Below are positions 38,041 through 48,226 of a stretch of 64,000 bases of DNA, one piece after another. The stretch spans positions 186,001-250,000 of the forward strand of contig NZ_FNWW01000002.1 in assembly GCF_900108515.1 (NCBI RefSeq), read 5' to 3'. The position numbers were made by a program, and so were the translations under genes. The notes under the pieces were generated by a model. That model had not been told where the DNA came from. It worked only from the letters and a program-made list of their open reading frames with translations, and ran no database searches. The DNA comes from Halobacillus karajensis. Its GTDB lineage: Bacteria > Bacillota > Bacilli > Bacillales > Halobacillaceae. Each line of letters begins with the position of its first letter. The stretch's first letter is position 1.

Positions 38041-38211
38041 CGTTGTCTGTGAAAGATAATGCGCACATGAGGATATAGAGGGTCCTTGTTGAAGGGCCGG
38101 AATTAGCACAAGCGGCCCCTGAAGCCTCTGTGGCCAATAATGCGATTTTGAGACTTCACCTTTTAAGGTGAACAAGGCACATAGAGCTTGAAATTTTTGA
38201 GGAGGGAAAGT
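38041..38211 (+). other. Long extra leader between T-box terminator and glyQ
   Basis: 171 bases without a gene. Two hairpins compete for the same bases: GGTCCTT/AAGGGCC (38081-38087, 38092-38098) and GGGCCG/CGGCCC (38094-38099, 38113-38118). TTCACCTT/AAGGTGAA lies at 38155-38172. The glyQ ribosome binding site GAGGAGGG follows. Confidence 0.5.
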
Positions 38212-39099
38212 ATGAATATTCAAGACATGATTTTAACGTTACAAAATCATTGGTCAAATCAAGGTTGCTTGCTTATGCAAGCATATGATACTGAAAAAGG
38301 AGCGGGAACAATGTCTCCAATGACCCTATTAAGAAGTCTGGGTCCAGAACCTTGGAACGTTGCTTATGTAGAACCTTCCCGTCGTCCAGCTGATGGACGG
38401 TATGGACAAAATCCAAATCGCTTATATCAACACCATCAATTCCAAGTCATCATGAAGCCGTCTCCAGATAATATTCAGGAACTTTATCTGGAATCCTTGG
38501 AAGCTTTGGGAATTGATCCTAAAAAACATGACATCCGATTCGTGGAAGATAACTGGGAGAATCCTACATTGGGGGCTGCCGGACTGGGCTGGGAGGTTTG
38601 GCTTGATGGAATGGAAATCACCCAATTTACTTACTTTCAACAGATAGGCGGCCTTGAAGCAAAACCGGTTTCTGCAGAAATCACATATGGTTTAGAACGG
38701 TTGGCTTCTTATATTCAGGATAAAGAAAATGTGTTTGAATTAGAGTGGACCGATGGAGTTACCGTTGGTGATATTTTCACTCAGCCGGAATATGAGCATT
38801 CTGTATATACATTTGAAGCTTCTGATGAACAGATGCTTTTTGATCTATTTTCTACTTACGAAAAGGAAGCTAAGCGCATCATGGAAGAAGGGCTTGTCTT
38901 TCCTGCTTATGATTATGTCCTTAAATGTTCACACACTTTTAACCTTCTAGATGCTAAAGGTGTGATCAGTGTGACAGAAAGGACCGGCTATATTTCCAGG
39001 GTGCGGAATCTAGCAAGGAAAATAGCCAAAACATATGTTGAGGAGCGGGAGCGGCTTGGCTTCCCGATGCTGAAAAAGGAGGAGGATCATCATGAGTAA
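38212..39099 (+). CDS. glyQ: Glycyl-tRNA synthetase alpha subunit
   Basis: A 295-residue catalytic subunit of the alpha2beta2-type glycyl-tRNA synthetase. [19 protein letters not shown] start, [27 protein letters not shown] motif 2 and [10 protein letters not shown] motif 3 region are as expected. The in-frame ATG at 38188 lies before the ribosome binding site and is rejected. Expression is controlled by the glycine T-box. It overlaps glyS by eight bases. Confidence 0.98.
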   Translation: MNIQDMILTLQNHWSNQGCLLMQAYDTEKGAGTMSPMTLLRSLGPEPWNVAYVEPSRRPADGRYGQNPNRLYQHHQFQVIMKPSPDNIQELYLESLEALGIDPKKHDIRFVEDNWENPTLGAAGLGWEVWLDGMEITQFTYFQQIGGLEAKPVSAEITYGLERLASYIQDKENVFELEWTDGVTVGDIFTQPEYEHSVYTFEASDEQMLFDLFSTYEKEAKRIMEEGLVFPAYDYVLKCSHTFNLLDAKGVISVTERTGYISRVRNLARKIAKTYVEERERLGFPMLKKEEDHHE

Positions 39100-41176
39100 A
39101 TCCGTATTGTTTGAACTCGGCGTCGAAGAGCTACCGGCTCGTTTTATCAATAATGCTTTAGCGCAGTTGGAAGAAAAGACAGCTAAGTGGCTAAAGGAGC
39201 AGCGAGTTCCATTTGGGGAAATCACTGGATTTGCTACTCCAAGAAGACTGGCTGTGAAAATTACGGAAGTCGAAGAAAAGCAGCCTGATATTGAAGAAGA
39301 AGCTAAAGGGCCGGCCAAGAAAATTGCCCTCGACGATGAAGGGAACTGGACGAAAGCTGCTATTGGGTTCTCAAAAGGGCAAGGAAAAAGTGTGGAAGAT
39401 ATATATTTCAAGGAGATTAATGGCACAGAATATATCCATGTGAATAAATTCATTGAAGGTGAGCAAACAGCAAAACTACTTGAAGATTTTCGTGAAGTAT
39501 TTTTATCTTTGACCTTTCCTAAAAATATGCGATGGGGAAATCGCGACTTACGTTATGCCCGTCCTATTCGCTGGATGGTTGCTCTTTTTGGAAAAGAAAT
39601 CATACCATTTTCTATAGAAGGTGTGAACACAGGAAATCGCAGCTTCGGGCATCGGTTCCTAGGATCAGAAACGACTATAGTAGATGCGGATCAATATGAG
39701 TCTTTGCTTAAGGACGAGTATGTTATAGCCTCTGTGGAAGAAAGAAAGGCAGAAATCCTTAGCCAGCTTAAGCAGCTAGAAAAGGAAAATAATTGGAAAT
39801 TGATATTAGATGAAGGATTATTGGATGAAGTTACTCATTTGGTAGAATATCCAACTGTTTTTAGTGGCGAATTTTCGGAAGAGTTTCTTGAGGTTCCAGA
39901 AGAAGCGTTAATTACATCTATGAAGGAACATCAGCGATATTTCCCAGTACGTTCTTCCAACGGCCGGTTACTTCCATGTTTTGTAGGGGTACGGAATGGG
40001 GATGATCAGTATATTGATACGGTAGCAAGGGGAAATGAAAAAGTTTTAAAAGCACGCCTGAAAGATGCCCAATTCTTCTTTGAGGAAGATCAGAAAGGAA
40101 GCATCGACGAAAAAATGCAGAAGCTTTCGAGAATGGTTTATCAAGAAGAGCTTGGTACATTAGCAGATAAAGTTCAGAGGATTATTGCTATTACTGGTAA
40201 AATTGGCGAATGGGTTGGCCTTGAAGCGGAGCAAATGACCAAGGCTAAACGAGCAGCGGAAATCTGTAAGTTTGACCTAGTGACACAAATGGTTGATGAG
40301 TTTACTGAGTTACAGGGCGTAATGGGTGAGAAGTATGCTCGAATTTTTGGAGAAGAAGAAGAAGTGGCTATGGCCATTAATGAGCATTACATGCCGCGTC
40401 AAGCAAGTGGTGCCGTGCCATCTACTACAATCGGCTCAATCGTTAGCATTGCGGACAAGCTTGATACGATTGTGGGAAGCATTTCCATCGGGATCATTCC
40501 TACAGGGTCTCAGGATCCCTACGGATTAAGGCGACAAGCCCTAGGTATTCTCCAAACTCTTACCGCTCAAGGGTGGTCCATACCTGTGGAAAAATTGATT
40601 GACCTTGTTCATCAGTTCTACTATGAATTAGATCTCCCGACACGGGATAAGAAAGATGTTCGTAATGATTTACAAGAATTCTTCCAGGTACGAGCTGCCT
40701 ATTTAATGAAAGAAGATGAGATTGACCCCGATGTAGTAGAAGCGGTATTGGCAACAGGAATAGGTGTATACCCCGCTACAAAAGCAAAAGCTATTCTATT
40801 AGTAGAGAAGCGTCAGGATCCTTCCTTTAAGTCTGTACATGAAGCTCTAGGAAGGGTATTGAATTTGGCAAGGAAAGCAGAGAGTGCAAAAGTAGATCCT
40901 AAGTTGTTTGAAAATGATAAAGAGCATGGCCTATTTAATGCGTATCAAAATGTGCATGATGTTTATAGGAAATCAATGCAAAATAATCAACCACAAGATG
41001 CTCTGAACCGGTTATCAGAACTTGCCAAACCAATTCATGACTTCTTTGACGAAACAATGGTCATGGCAGAAGATGAAGCTATTCGTCATAACCGTTTAGC
41101 TCTTCTGAAACAAATAGCAGAAGATGTTTATGCCTTTGCAGACCTGAATGCAATTGAATGGAAGCAACAGTTCTAG
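39092..41176 (+). CDS. glyS: Glycyl-tRNA synthetase beta subunit
   Basis: A 694-residue tRNA-binding subunit. [18 protein letters not shown] start, [37 protein letters not shown], the HD-like [15 protein letters not shown] and the C-terminal anticodon-binding region ([21 protein letters not shown]) are standard. Translationally coupled to glyQ; AAAAGGAGGAGG precedes the ATG. Confidence 0.98.
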   Translation: MSKSVLFELGVEELPARFINNALAQLEEKTAKWLKEQRVPFGEITGFATPRRLAVKITEVEEKQPDIEEEAKGPAKKIALDDEGNWTKAAIGFSKGQGKSVEDIYFKEINGTEYIHVNKFIEGEQTAKLLEDFREVFLSLTFPKNMRWGNRDLRYARPIRWMVALFGKEIIPFSIEGVNTGNRSFGHRFLGSETTIVDADQYESLLKDEYVIASVEERKAEILSQLKQLEKENNWKLILDEGLLDEVTHLVEYPTVFSGEFSEEFLEVPEEALITSMKEHQRYFPVRSSNGRLLPCFVGVRNGDDQYIDTVARGNEKVLKARLKDAQFFFEEDQKGSIDEKMQKLSRMVYQEELGTLADKVQRIIAITGKIGEWVGLEAEQMTKAKRAAEICKFDLVTQMVDEFTELQGVMGEKYARIFGEEEEVAMAINEHYMPRQASGAVPSTTIGSIVSIADKLDTIVGSISIGIIPTGSQDPYGLRRQALGILQTLTAQGWSIPVEKLIDLVHQFYYELDLPTRDKKDVRNDLQEFFQVRAAYLMKEDEIDPDVVEAVLATGIGVYPATKAKAILLVEKRQDPSFKSVHEALGRVLNLARKAESAKVDPKLFENDKEHGLFNAYQNVHDVYRKSMQNNQPQDALNRLSELAKPIHDFFDETMVMAEDEAIRHNRLALLKQIAEDVYAFADLNAIEWKQQF

Positions 41177-41186
41177 ATCTCCCTCT

Positions 41187-41215
41187 TTTACCGATAGTTA
41201 AAAATGAGCTATAAT
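41187..41215 (+). promoter_or_regulatory. Sigma-A promoter of ccpN
   Basis: TTTACC (41187-41192), 17 bp, perfect TATAAT (41210-41215). A start of transcription near 41222 argues for the GTG 41257 translation start. Confidence 0.75.
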
Positions 41216-41256
41216 GAAAAAATAGTATGTCACAGTCACTGATCGGGGTGAAAAGA

Positions 41257-41886
41257 GTGGAACTATCGAATCGGCAAGAACAGATTATTCAAATCGTTAA
41301 GGATAATGGACCGATTACTGGTGAGAATATCGCAGACCAATTGAACTTGACCCGGGCTACGCTGCGTCCTGATCTGGCTATCTTAACTATGGCGGGATAT
41401 TTGGATGCCCGCCCCCGGGTCGGTTACTTCTTTACGGGAAAAACCGGGTCTGAACTTTTTACTGAACGATTAAAGAAATTTAAAGTGGATGAATATCAAT
41501 CCAGGCCTATCGTAATAGAAGAAGATGTTTCGGTTTATGATGCGATTTGTGCCATGTTTTTAGAAGATGTGGGAACATTGTTTGTAACTAACAAAAATTC
41601 CATGTTGGTTGGGGTTTTATCAAGGAAAGATCTATTAAGGGCTTGTATTGGAAACCAGGACCTTACTTCTGTACCTGTTCACATCATTATGACGCGTATG
41701 CCAAACATAACGGTTTGTGAACCTGAAGACTTATTGTTGGATGCAGCCCAGAAATTGATTGAAAAACAAATCGATGGACTTCCTGTAGTCAATCCGAGTG
41801 AAGAGGGGATGGAAGTAGTCGGGCGTTTAACTAAAACGAATATAACAAAAGCACTTGTGGAGCTTGCTCGAGATCAGCATCTGTAA
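41257..41886 (+). CDS. ccpN: Gluconeogenesis repressor CcpN
   Basis: A 209-residue transcription repressor with an N-terminal winged helix ([49 protein letters not shown]) and two CBS domains (near 75-130 and 140-205) that sense adenine nucleotides. In B. subtilis it represses gapB and pckA during glycolysis. GTG 41257 has GGGGTGA just upstream; an ATG at 41227 would leave almost no leader. It is followed by yqfL, its known operon partner. Confidence 0.93.
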   Translation: MELSNRQEQIIQIVKDNGPITGENIADQLNLTRATLRPDLAILTMAGYLDARPRVGYFFTGKTGSELFTERLKKFKVDEYQSRPIVIEEDVSVYDAICAMFLEDVGTLFVTNKNSMLVGVLSRKDLLRACIGNQDLTSVPVHIIMTRMPNITVCEPEDLLLDAAQKLIEKQIDGLPVVNPSEEGMEVVGRLTKTNITKALVELARDQHL

Positions 41887-41911
41887 CTGGGGTGGTGAGA
41901 GGAGGAGAAAC

Positions 41912-42724
41912 ATGGAAAAACCTTTAATTTATGTATTGTCTGATTCGGTTGGGGAAACCGCTGAATTGGTAGTGAAAGCATGTCTTAGTCAGTTTGATGA
42001 TGGTCCTTTTGATTTGCAGCGTATACCTTACGTCGAGGATAAGGGGACCATTAATGAAGCTATTCAACTAGCCAAAGAACATAAGGCCATGATTGGTTTC
42101 ACACTTGTTATACCGGAATTCAGACAACATTTGAAAGAAGAAGCAGAGAAGCACGGGATCAAATGTGTAGACATTATGGGGCCAATGATGGAAATAATGG
42201 AAGAACATCTTCATATCAAACCACGTCTGGAACCAGGGCTTGTTCATAAACTGGATGAGGATTATTTCAAAAGAGTAGAAGCCATTGAATTTGCTGTTCG
42301 TTACGATGATGGGCGTGATCCGCGTGGTATAGCTAAAGCAGATATCGTCCTTATTGGCGTATCACGAACTTCTAAAACGCCTTTATCTCAGTATTTAGCT
42401 CACAAGCGTTTGAAAGTTGCAAACGTTCCTATTGTTCCTGAAGTACAACCTCCATCTGAATTATTTGGAGTAGCTCCAGAAAAATGTATTGGTTTGAGCA
42501 TCAGTGCAGAAAAACTTAATGATATTAGAAAAGAAAGATTGAAGTCTTTAGGATTGGGTGATCAAGCAAGTTATGCAAATATCAATCGAATCCAACAAGA
42601 AATCGATCATTTTAATCGTATTATTGAAAGAATTGGATGTCCAATCATTGATGTTTCAAACAAGGCGGTTGAGGAAACGGCAAATGTCATTATGAACAAA
42701 TTACGGAAAAATGCTCAAGAATAG
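41912..42724 (+). CDS. yqfL: Pyruvate phosphate dikinase regulatory-type protein YqfL
   Basis: A 270-residue bifunctional kinase/pyrophosphorylase-family protein (DUF299). [14 protein letters not shown] near residue 7, the P-loop-like [15 protein letters not shown] near 153, and [13 protein letters not shown] near the end are the family motifs. Homologues regulate PPDK or PEP synthase by ADP-dependent phosphorylation; in B. subtilis YqfL modulates CcpN activity. GAGGAGGAGAAAC sets ATG 41912. Confidence 0.92.
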   Translation: MEKPLIYVLSDSVGETAELVVKACLSQFDDGPFDLQRIPYVEDKGTINEAIQLAKEHKAMIGFTLVIPEFRQHLKEEAEKHGIKCVDIMGPMMEIMEEHLHIKPRLEPGLVHKLDEDYFKRVEAIEFAVRYDDGRDPRGIAKADIVLIGVSRTSKTPLSQYLAHKRLKVANVPIVPEVQPPSELFGVAPEKCIGLSISAEKLNDIRKERLKSLGLGDQASYANINRIQQEIDHFNRIIERIGCPIIDVSNKAVEETANVIMNKLRKNAQE

Positions 42725-42736
42725 TACAATTTCACA

Positions 42737-42766
42737 AAAGTCGCGCTTTGATTAAGCGCGACTTTT
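42737..42766 (+). terminator. Terminator of ccpN-yqfL
   Basis: Stem AAAAGTCGCGCTT/AAGCGCGACTTTT with short loop. Confidence 0.92.
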
Positions 42767-42822
42767 GTTGGGAAGAATGAAATTAGGTACAATTAGACAT
42801 GGCATATTATGTTGGAATGTAT

Positions 42823-42978
42823 TATAATATCTATTTGTGGTAAAAATCCTTTTAATGAGAGGTGTCTTCTAAATGATGTGTTTTTAGGCGGAAAGCCCTA
42901 AAAAGATACACTTTTCAGAAAAATAAAACATTCACTTTCAAGGAGGATTCTACCGCTTATTGTAGAAATATTGATATT
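42823..42978 (+). promoter_or_regulatory. Promoter -10 and structured leader of yqxD-dnaG-sigA
   Basis: TATAAT at 42823-42828 (weak -35). A four-codon frame ATG ATG TGT TTT TAG (42873-42887) follows GAGAGGTG; its stop merges with the hairpin TTTTTAGG/CCTAAAAA (42881-42906 region). An AAGGAGG at 42940-42946 is too far from the yqxD ATG to serve it directly. Confidence 0.4.
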
Positions 42979-43440
42979 ATGCCAATTAAAAATGTCCATA
43001 TTTATGTCGATGCAGATAGTTGTCCAGTTCAAGAAGAAATTTTGGAAGTCTGTAAACACTTTCTTTTAAGACCTCATTTTATAGCAACCGTGAATCACTA
43101 TAGTCCTGAAAAAGCAGAGGCTGGATGGATGTTTGTCGACGACGGTTCACAGTCCGTGGATATATATATCCTTAACCATGTCCGAAATGGCGATATCGTC
43201 ATTACTCAAGACCTTTCCCTGGCTGTATTGTTAACGTCCAAAGGAGTTTATGTATTAACTCCAAGAGGTAAACTGGTAAAAGAAAACGATGCGGACCTTA
43301 TTATGAATCAGAAGTATATTCGGCAGCAAACGATGAAGCGAACGAAGAAGTGGAAAGGCCCGTCTGCATTTACGGTCAAGGATCGTGAAAAGTTTCGCTC
43401 CGTTTTCAAAGATTTGTTGTCAGAACATGAAGGAATTTAA
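42979..43440 (+). CDS. yqxD: YaiI/YqxD family protein (DUF188)
   Basis: A 153-residue protein with the PIN-like family signature IYVDADSCPV near residue 8, GDIVITQDLSLAVLLTSKGVYVLTPRG near 70 and a basic C-terminus ending at a KDREKF segment. Function unknown; a nuclease fold has been suggested for the family. It is the first gene of the macromolecular synthesis operon. The good AAGGAGG lies 32 bases before the ATG with no usable start between, so initiation may depend on leader folding, or the true start is unusual. Confidence 0.88.
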   Translation: MPIKNVHIYVDADSCPVQEEILEVCKHFLLRPHFIATVNHYSPEKAEAGWMFVDDGSQSVDIYILNHVRNGDIVITQDLSLAVLLTSKGVYVLTPRGKLVKENDADLIMNQKYIRQQTMKRTKKWKGPSAFTVKDREKFRSVFKDLLSEHEGI

Positions 43441-43477
43441 TCATTTACCGAGAATAATTGAGTAGTATGGTGATCAT

Positions 43478-45289
43478 ATGGCTGGACAAATTCCAGAAGA
43501 GAAAGTAGATGAAATAAGAAAGTCAGCAGATATTGTTGAAGTCATTGGCAATTATGTCGATTTGAAAAAGCAAGGAAGAAACCATTTTGGGCTTTGCCCG
43601 TTTCATGGAGAGAACACTCCTTCTTTTTCCGTTTCCCAGGACAAGCAGATTTTTCACTGCTTTGGTTGTGGAAAGGGAGGGAATGTCTATACCTTCCTGA
43701 TGGAGATTGAAGGCTTCAGTTTTATCCAGGCGCTGAAGCAGCTGGCCGAACAGACCGGTATCGATCTTCCTGAACAAATGGCTGAAGAAGCTCCTCCTGA
43801 ACAGAGCCAGGAGTCCCAAGTAATGCTGGAAGCTCATCAATGGCTGACTAAATTATACCATCATTTGTTAAAGAATTCCAAAGATGGCCGGGAAGCTTAT
43901 CAATACCTGATTGATCGGGGATTCACCGATGAAACGATTCAGAAATACCAAATTGGTTATTCCCCTGATTCTAAGGACTTCGTTGTCACATTCCTTGAAA
44001 AGAAGGGATATCATCCACAGACGATGGTGAAGGCTGGTTTACTTAGTGCAAATGATCAAGGGGATTATGCGGACAGGTTTCGGGGGAGAATTATATTCCC
44101 TCTTCGGAATCACTTGGGAAAGACAGTAGCTTTCGCAGGAAGGGCACTAGGTGAAAATGAACCCAAATATCTAAACAGTCCTGAGACAGAACTTTTCCAT
44201 AAGGGGCGGCTTCTATATAACTTTGACCTTGCTCGCTCCGCGATTCGGAAAGAAAAAACAGTGATTTTGTTTGAAGGATTTGGTGATGTAATATCTGCTG
44301 ACCAAGCTGGAATCCATTATTCTGTGGGTACGATGGGCACATCATTATCCAGTATGCAAGCAAATCTACTCAAAAAGTACGCAGACCAAATCATCATCTG
44401 CTACGATGGGGACCGCCCAGGAATAGAGGCTGCAGTTAAGGCAGCAAAGTTAGTTAAAAGCGTAGGATGTCAAACGTATGTTGCCCGTATCCCGGATGAA
44501 ATGGACCCGGATGATTTTATACAAAGGTATGGCGGAGACAGATTCAGACGTGAAATTATCGATACAAGTGATACGTACACCTCTTTCATGATGCATTATT
44601 TACGCAGAGATTATAATTTGCAAGTGGAAGGAGATCGTATTACTTATATCGAAAAAGTACTACAGGAGATATCGGGAATAGATCGAGCGGTGGAACGAGA
44701 GCACTATCTTAACGAATTAGCTTCAGAATTCCAGATGTCATTAGAAACTCTGAAGGAAGAGGTTCAAAGGATTAGGTCGCAAAGCGGTGTAAAGGATAAG
44801 GAGCCGAAGAACCGATATACTAATGATACAAAGAAACCGTCAGTTCAAAAGAAGCTTCTGCCCGCTTTTCATAATGCAGAGAGGAATTTAATTGCATATA
44901 TGTTGAGAGACCCTTATATAGCTGATAAAGTTCAGGAAGAAATCGGGGGCTCTTTCAATATTGAAGACCATCAGGTCATTGTCACACATCTTTATGCATA
45001 TTATGAAGACGGCAATGAATCGGATATCAGTCAGTTCGTTGAGATGATTGGAGATCCATCTGTTAAAAATCTGGCGATTGAGCTTGCCATGGTCCCTGTC
45101 AGTGACGAGGTTTCTGATCAGGAAATCAATGATTATATAGCAAGGATCCAGTCAGAACAATGGGCTCGGACGGATATTAAAAGCCTTGAATCTGAGCTGA
45201 AAAAGGCCGAACAGCAGAATGAGCCACTTAAGGCAGCAGAGATAGCGATGGATATCATTCGTCGTAAGAAAGAGTTAAAACACCATTAG
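43478..45289 (+). CDS. dnaG: DNA primase
   Basis: A 603-residue enzyme that makes RNA primers for lagging-strand synthesis. The N-terminal zinc ribbon CPFHGENTPSF...CFGCGKGG is near 40-66; the TOPRIM core has VILFEGFGDVIS and CYDGDRPG, and the C-terminal helicase-binding domain begins after a lysine-rich linker near 440. No strong ribosome binding site; TGGTGATC precedes the ATG. Second gene of yqxD-dnaG-sigA. Confidence 0.98.
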   Translation: MAGQIPEEKVDEIRKSADIVEVIGNYVDLKKQGRNHFGLCPFHGENTPSFSVSQDKQIFHCFGCGKGGNVYTFLMEIEGFSFIQALKQLAEQTGIDLPEQMAEEAPPEQSQESQVMLEAHQWLTKLYHHLLKNSKDGREAYQYLIDRGFTDETIQKYQIGYSPDSKDFVVTFLEKKGYHPQTMVKAGLLSANDQGDYADRFRGRIIFPLRNHLGKTVAFAGRALGENEPKYLNSPETELFHKGRLLYNFDLARSAIRKEKTVILFEGFGDVISADQAGIHYSVGTMGTSLSSMQANLLKKYADQIIICYDGDRPGIEAAVKAAKLVKSVGCQTYVARIPDEMDPDDFIQRYGGDRFRREIIDTSDTYTSFMMHYLRRDYNLQVEGDRITYIEKVLQEISGIDRAVEREHYLNELASEFQMSLETLKEEVQRIRSQSGVKDKEPKNRYTNDTKKPSVQKKLLPAFHNAERNLIAYMLRDPYIADKVQEEIGGSFNIEDHQVIVTHLYAYYEDGNESDISQFVEMIGDPSVKNLAIELAMVPVSDEVSDQEINDYIARIQSEQWARTDIKSLESELKKAEQQNEPLKAAEIAMDIIRRKKELKHH

Positions 45290-45326
45290 GTAGAGTTTGT
45301 ATAGATTGTTGGAAGGAGGGGGACTT

Positions 45327-46460
45327 ATGGCAGATAAGCAACAACAGCCATCACGTTCTAAAGAAACTGAGAATCAAACGGAATTAACACTTGAGCAAGC
45401 CAAAGAGCAAGTTGTAGAGTTAGGGAAAAAGCGAGGAATCCTCGCATATGAAGAGGTAGCAGAAAAATTATCGAGTTTTGAGTTGGATTCCGACCAAATG
45501 GATGAATTCTATGAGCACCTAAATGAACAAGGGGTAGAGGTCATTGGCGATTCAGATTCTGATCCTAGTATAAAGCAGTTAGATAAAGAAGAAGAATTCG
45601 ACCTCAACGATCTAAGTGTACCACCAGGTGTCAAAATCAATGACCCTGTACGTATGTATTTGAAAGAGATCGGTCGTGTGAACCTATTATCTGCAAAAGA
45701 TGAAATCAGCTTAGCACAGCGTATCGAAAACGGTGATGAAGAGGCGAAAAGGGATTTGGCAGAAGCCAACCTTCGTCTTGTCGTCAGTATTGCTAAAAGG
45801 TACGTAGGGCGAGGAATGTTATTCCTGGATTTAATCCAGGAAGGTAACATGGGCTTGATCAAAGCGGTTGAAAAATTTGATTATCGTAAAGGATACAAGT
45901 TCAGTACGTACGCCACATGGTGGATTCGACAGGCGATCACAAGAGCGATTGCCGATCAAGCACGGACCATTCGTATCCCTGTTCACATGGTAGAGACTAT
46001 TAATAAGCTGATTCGTGTTCAACGTCAACTGCTTCAAGATCTTGGTCGTGAACCGACTCCGGAAGAAATTGCACAAGACATGGACCTTACACCAGATAAA
46101 GTGCGGGAGATCTTAAAAATCGCCCAAGAACCTGTCTCTTTAGAAACACCAATTGGGGAAGAAGATGATTCCCACTTGGGTGATTTCATTGAAGATCAGG
46201 AAGCAACGTCTCCTTCTGATCATGCCGCATATGAACTGCTGAAAGAGCAACTGGAAGACGTTTTAGATACGTTGACGGACCGGGAAGAAAATGTTCTACG
46301 TCTTCGCTTTGGATTAGACGATGGCCGTACGAGAACGCTTGAAGAGGTAGGAAAAGTATTTGGGGTTACTCGTGAGAGAATCCGCCAAATTGAAGCGAAA
46401 GCTTTACGGAAACTGCGCCATCCTAGCAGAAGCAAGCGTCTAAAAGACTTCATGGAATAA
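45327..46460 (+). CDS. sigA: Primary sigma factor SigA (RpoD)
   Basis: A 377-residue housekeeping sigma factor. Region 1.1 at the N-terminus, region 2 with [19 protein letters not shown] and [14 protein letters not shown] (-10 recognition), region 3 HMVETINKL, and region 4.2 helix-turn-helix [19 protein letters not shown] for -35 recognition. GGAAGGAGGGGGACTT fixes ATG 45327; the opening at 45297 is upstream of it. Confidence 0.99.
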   Translation: MADKQQQPSRSKETENQTELTLEQAKEQVVELGKKRGILAYEEVAEKLSSFELDSDQMDEFYEHLNEQGVEVIGDSDSDPSIKQLDKEEEFDLNDLSVPPGVKINDPVRMYLKEIGRVNLLSAKDEISLAQRIENGDEEAKRDLAEANLRLVVSIAKRYVGRGMLFLDLIQEGNMGLIKAVEKFDYRKGYKFSTYATWWIRQAITRAIADQARTIRIPVHMVETINKLIRVQRQLLQDLGREPTPEEIAQDMDLTPDKVREILKIAQEPVSLETPIGEEDDSHLGDFIEDQEATSPSDHAAYELLKEQLEDVLDTLTDREENVLRLRFGLDDGRTRTLEEVGKVFGVTRERIRQIEAKALRKLRHPSRSKRLKDFME

Positions 46461-46469
46461 GTATCTGTC

Positions 46470-46518
46470 AACTCAGGGACCCTGTCGTAATTAATAGCGG
46501 TAGGGCCCTGAGTTTTAT
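46470..46518 (+). terminator. Terminator of the sigA operon
   Basis: AACTCAGGG-CCCT paired with AGGG-CCCTGAGTT across a 20-base loop, then TTTATTT. Confidence 0.8.
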
Positions 46519-47081
46519 TTGTGGAAGGGGATTAAGAAAGATGACCACTGGAAAATCTTCAATGAAGTGATAAACGATTGAAAAAAGAATCATCTTTCTG
46601 GACGATATCGATTTACTCACAATAGTTTCGGTTTTGTTACCCCTTTCATTTCTTGTCATTTATTTTACTGAAATGGGAATCATAATGCAAACAGTGCTTT
46701 TGTCGAGTTTTGTAGTCTTCGTATGGATTATTGATAGACGGTTAAAATATAAAAGTCAGTTGAGTTGTTATCCCACCTACTACAGGTGTTTCAATTATTT
46801 TTTATCCGTCCACTTGGTGAGAAACTTCTTTTAAAATGAAAAGCTTTGCCTATAGCTCTGGACCTAAACTTTTTTACATGGGTTTGTTTTGGGACAATCG
46901 TGGAAAGTGAAAACACTTTTCATTTCTGGTTATTATAGGTTGCTTTCTTGCGATAATTTACATTATTTCATAAGTTTTCACATGATATCTCTTTAATAAG
47001 TAACGGTTTTCAAGTAAAATAAATATAGTCGAATAGACACGAAAAATTTATGAGAAGGAATACATAAGGAGGTTGCAACAA
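46519..47081. other. Gene-poor gap between sigA and cccA
   Basis: 563 bases. A 10-bp inverted repeat AGAAAGATGA/TCATCTTTCT (46535-46544, 46590-46599) and a hairpin GAAAGTG/CACTTTTC near 46906-46921 stand out. A hydrophobic frame at 46634-46834 has no ribosome binding site. The cccA ribosome binding site AAGGAGG is at 47067. Confidence 0.5.
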
Positions 47082-47447
47082 ATGAGAAAGAACCCTGTGA
47101 TTCCATTCGCAATCATCGCTGTACTGGGAATTGTTGCTATGATCATCGTTTCCGCAGCAGGTATTAATCAACGCGAAGCCATTGAAAATGAGGAAGAAGG
47201 CGGCGGTGAACACCAGGAGGAAACAGCTAATGCGGGTCCAGAAGAACTCTTCCAAAACCAATGTGCGAGCTGTCATGGTGGTGACCTTAGTGGAGGGGCC
47301 GGTCCGAACCTTCAGGAAGTAGGAAGCCGATACTCTGCAGAGGAAATTGAAGAAATAATCATCAATGGTAAAGGCTCTATGCCTCCTGGACTTTATACAG
47401 GAGAGCAAGCGACTCAAATAGCCGAATGGCTTGCTGAAAAGCAATAA
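47082..47447 (+). CDS. cccA: Cytochrome c-550 (CccA type)
   Basis: A 121-residue membrane-anchored class I cytochrome c acting in the respiratory chain. One N-terminal transmembrane helix ([20 protein letters not shown]), an acidic linker, the heme-binding CASCH near residue 67 with [12 protein letters not shown], and the axial methionine in GSMPPG near 100. Location right after sigA matches B. subtilis cccA. AAGGAGGTTGCAACAA precedes ATG 47082. Confidence 0.93.
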   Translation: MRKNPVIPFAIIAVLGIVAMIIVSAAGINQREAIENEEEGGGEHQEETANAGPEELFQNQCASCHGGDLSGGAGPNLQEVGSRYSAEEIEEIIINGKGSMPPGLYTGEQATQIAEWLAEKQ

Positions 47448-47463
47448 GAATATTTAGAAGAAT

Positions 47464-47500
47464 GAAAAGCTTTCTGGCCATTACAGAAAGCTTTTCTTTT
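47464..47500 (+). terminator. Terminator of cccA
   Basis: Stem GAAAAGCTTTCTG/CAGAAAGCTTTTC with TTTT. Confidence 0.9.
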
Positions 47501-47518
47501 ATGAGAGGATAGAAAATT

Positions 47519-48226
47519 ATGAATGTCAATCAATTATCACAACGACTAGCTCGCGTAGCTGATTATTTACCCAAAGGAGCTCATTTCGCTGATATCGGAT
47601 CCGATCACGCTTATCTACCTTGTTTTGTCTGTCTCCACGATCTAGAGGCAAGGGCAGTCGCGGGAGAAGTGAACCAAGGTCCTTTTGATAGTGCAAAAAA
47701 TGAAGTAGAAAAGCATGGTCTTGAAGAACGAATCGATGTTCGCCTTGGAGATGGATTAACGGTTGTTCAAAAGGGAGAAGTCGAACAAGTTGTCATTGCA
47801 GGCATGGGAGGGCCCCTGATACGGGATATTCTTGACGGTGGAAAAGAAAAGCTCTCCAATGTCAATCGTATTGTCGTGCAACCTAATATTGACTCTAGAT
47901 CTCTTAGAAAGTGGTTTTATGAACAAGGCTTTCTTCTTGTGGATGAAACAATCATTGAAGAAAATGGTCATATTTATGAAATCTTAGTTGCTGAAAAAGG
48001 CAATCCTTCAGCATGTTATAATAATGAGACATTTGAAAAAGAGATGTGGCTGGGGCCTTTTTTATTGGAAAGTCAAACCGAACCGTTTATCCAAAAATGT
48101 AGAGAAGAATGGAAAAAGAAACAGTATATTGTGAGTCAAATGAAACAGGCATATTCTCCGGATGAGGAGAAGTTAAAACAACAAAATAAGGAAATTCAAT
48201 GGTTGGAGGAGGTATTGAGAAAGTGA
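47519..48226 (+). CDS. trmK: tRNA m1A22 methyltransferase TrmK
   Basis: A 235-residue enzyme that methylates N1 of adenine 22 in tRNA. SAM motif I DIGSDHAYLP is near residue 25, GLTV and VIAGMGGPLI near 85 form the NPPL-like catalytic segment, and a C-terminal coiled coil follows. ATG with TGAGAGGAT upstream. Its stop overlaps the GTG of yqfO. Confidence 0.94.
   Translation: MNVNQLSQRLARVADYLPKGAHFADIGSDHAYLPCFVCLHDLEARAVAGEVNQGPFDSAKNEVEKHGLEERIDVRLGDGLTVVQKGEVEQVVIAGMGGPLIRDILDGGKEKLSNVNRIVVQPNIDSRSLRKWFYEQGFLLVDETIIEENGHIYEILVAEKGNPSACYNNETFEKEMWLGPFLLESQTEPFIQKCREEWKKKQYIVSQMKQAYSPDEEKLKQQNKEIQWLEEVLRK

Noticed and set aside
46634-46834. Hydrophobic 66-codon frame after sigA
   Set aside because: Could be a membrane peptide, but no ribosome binding site, an A+T-rich setting that favours such frames, and no known match.
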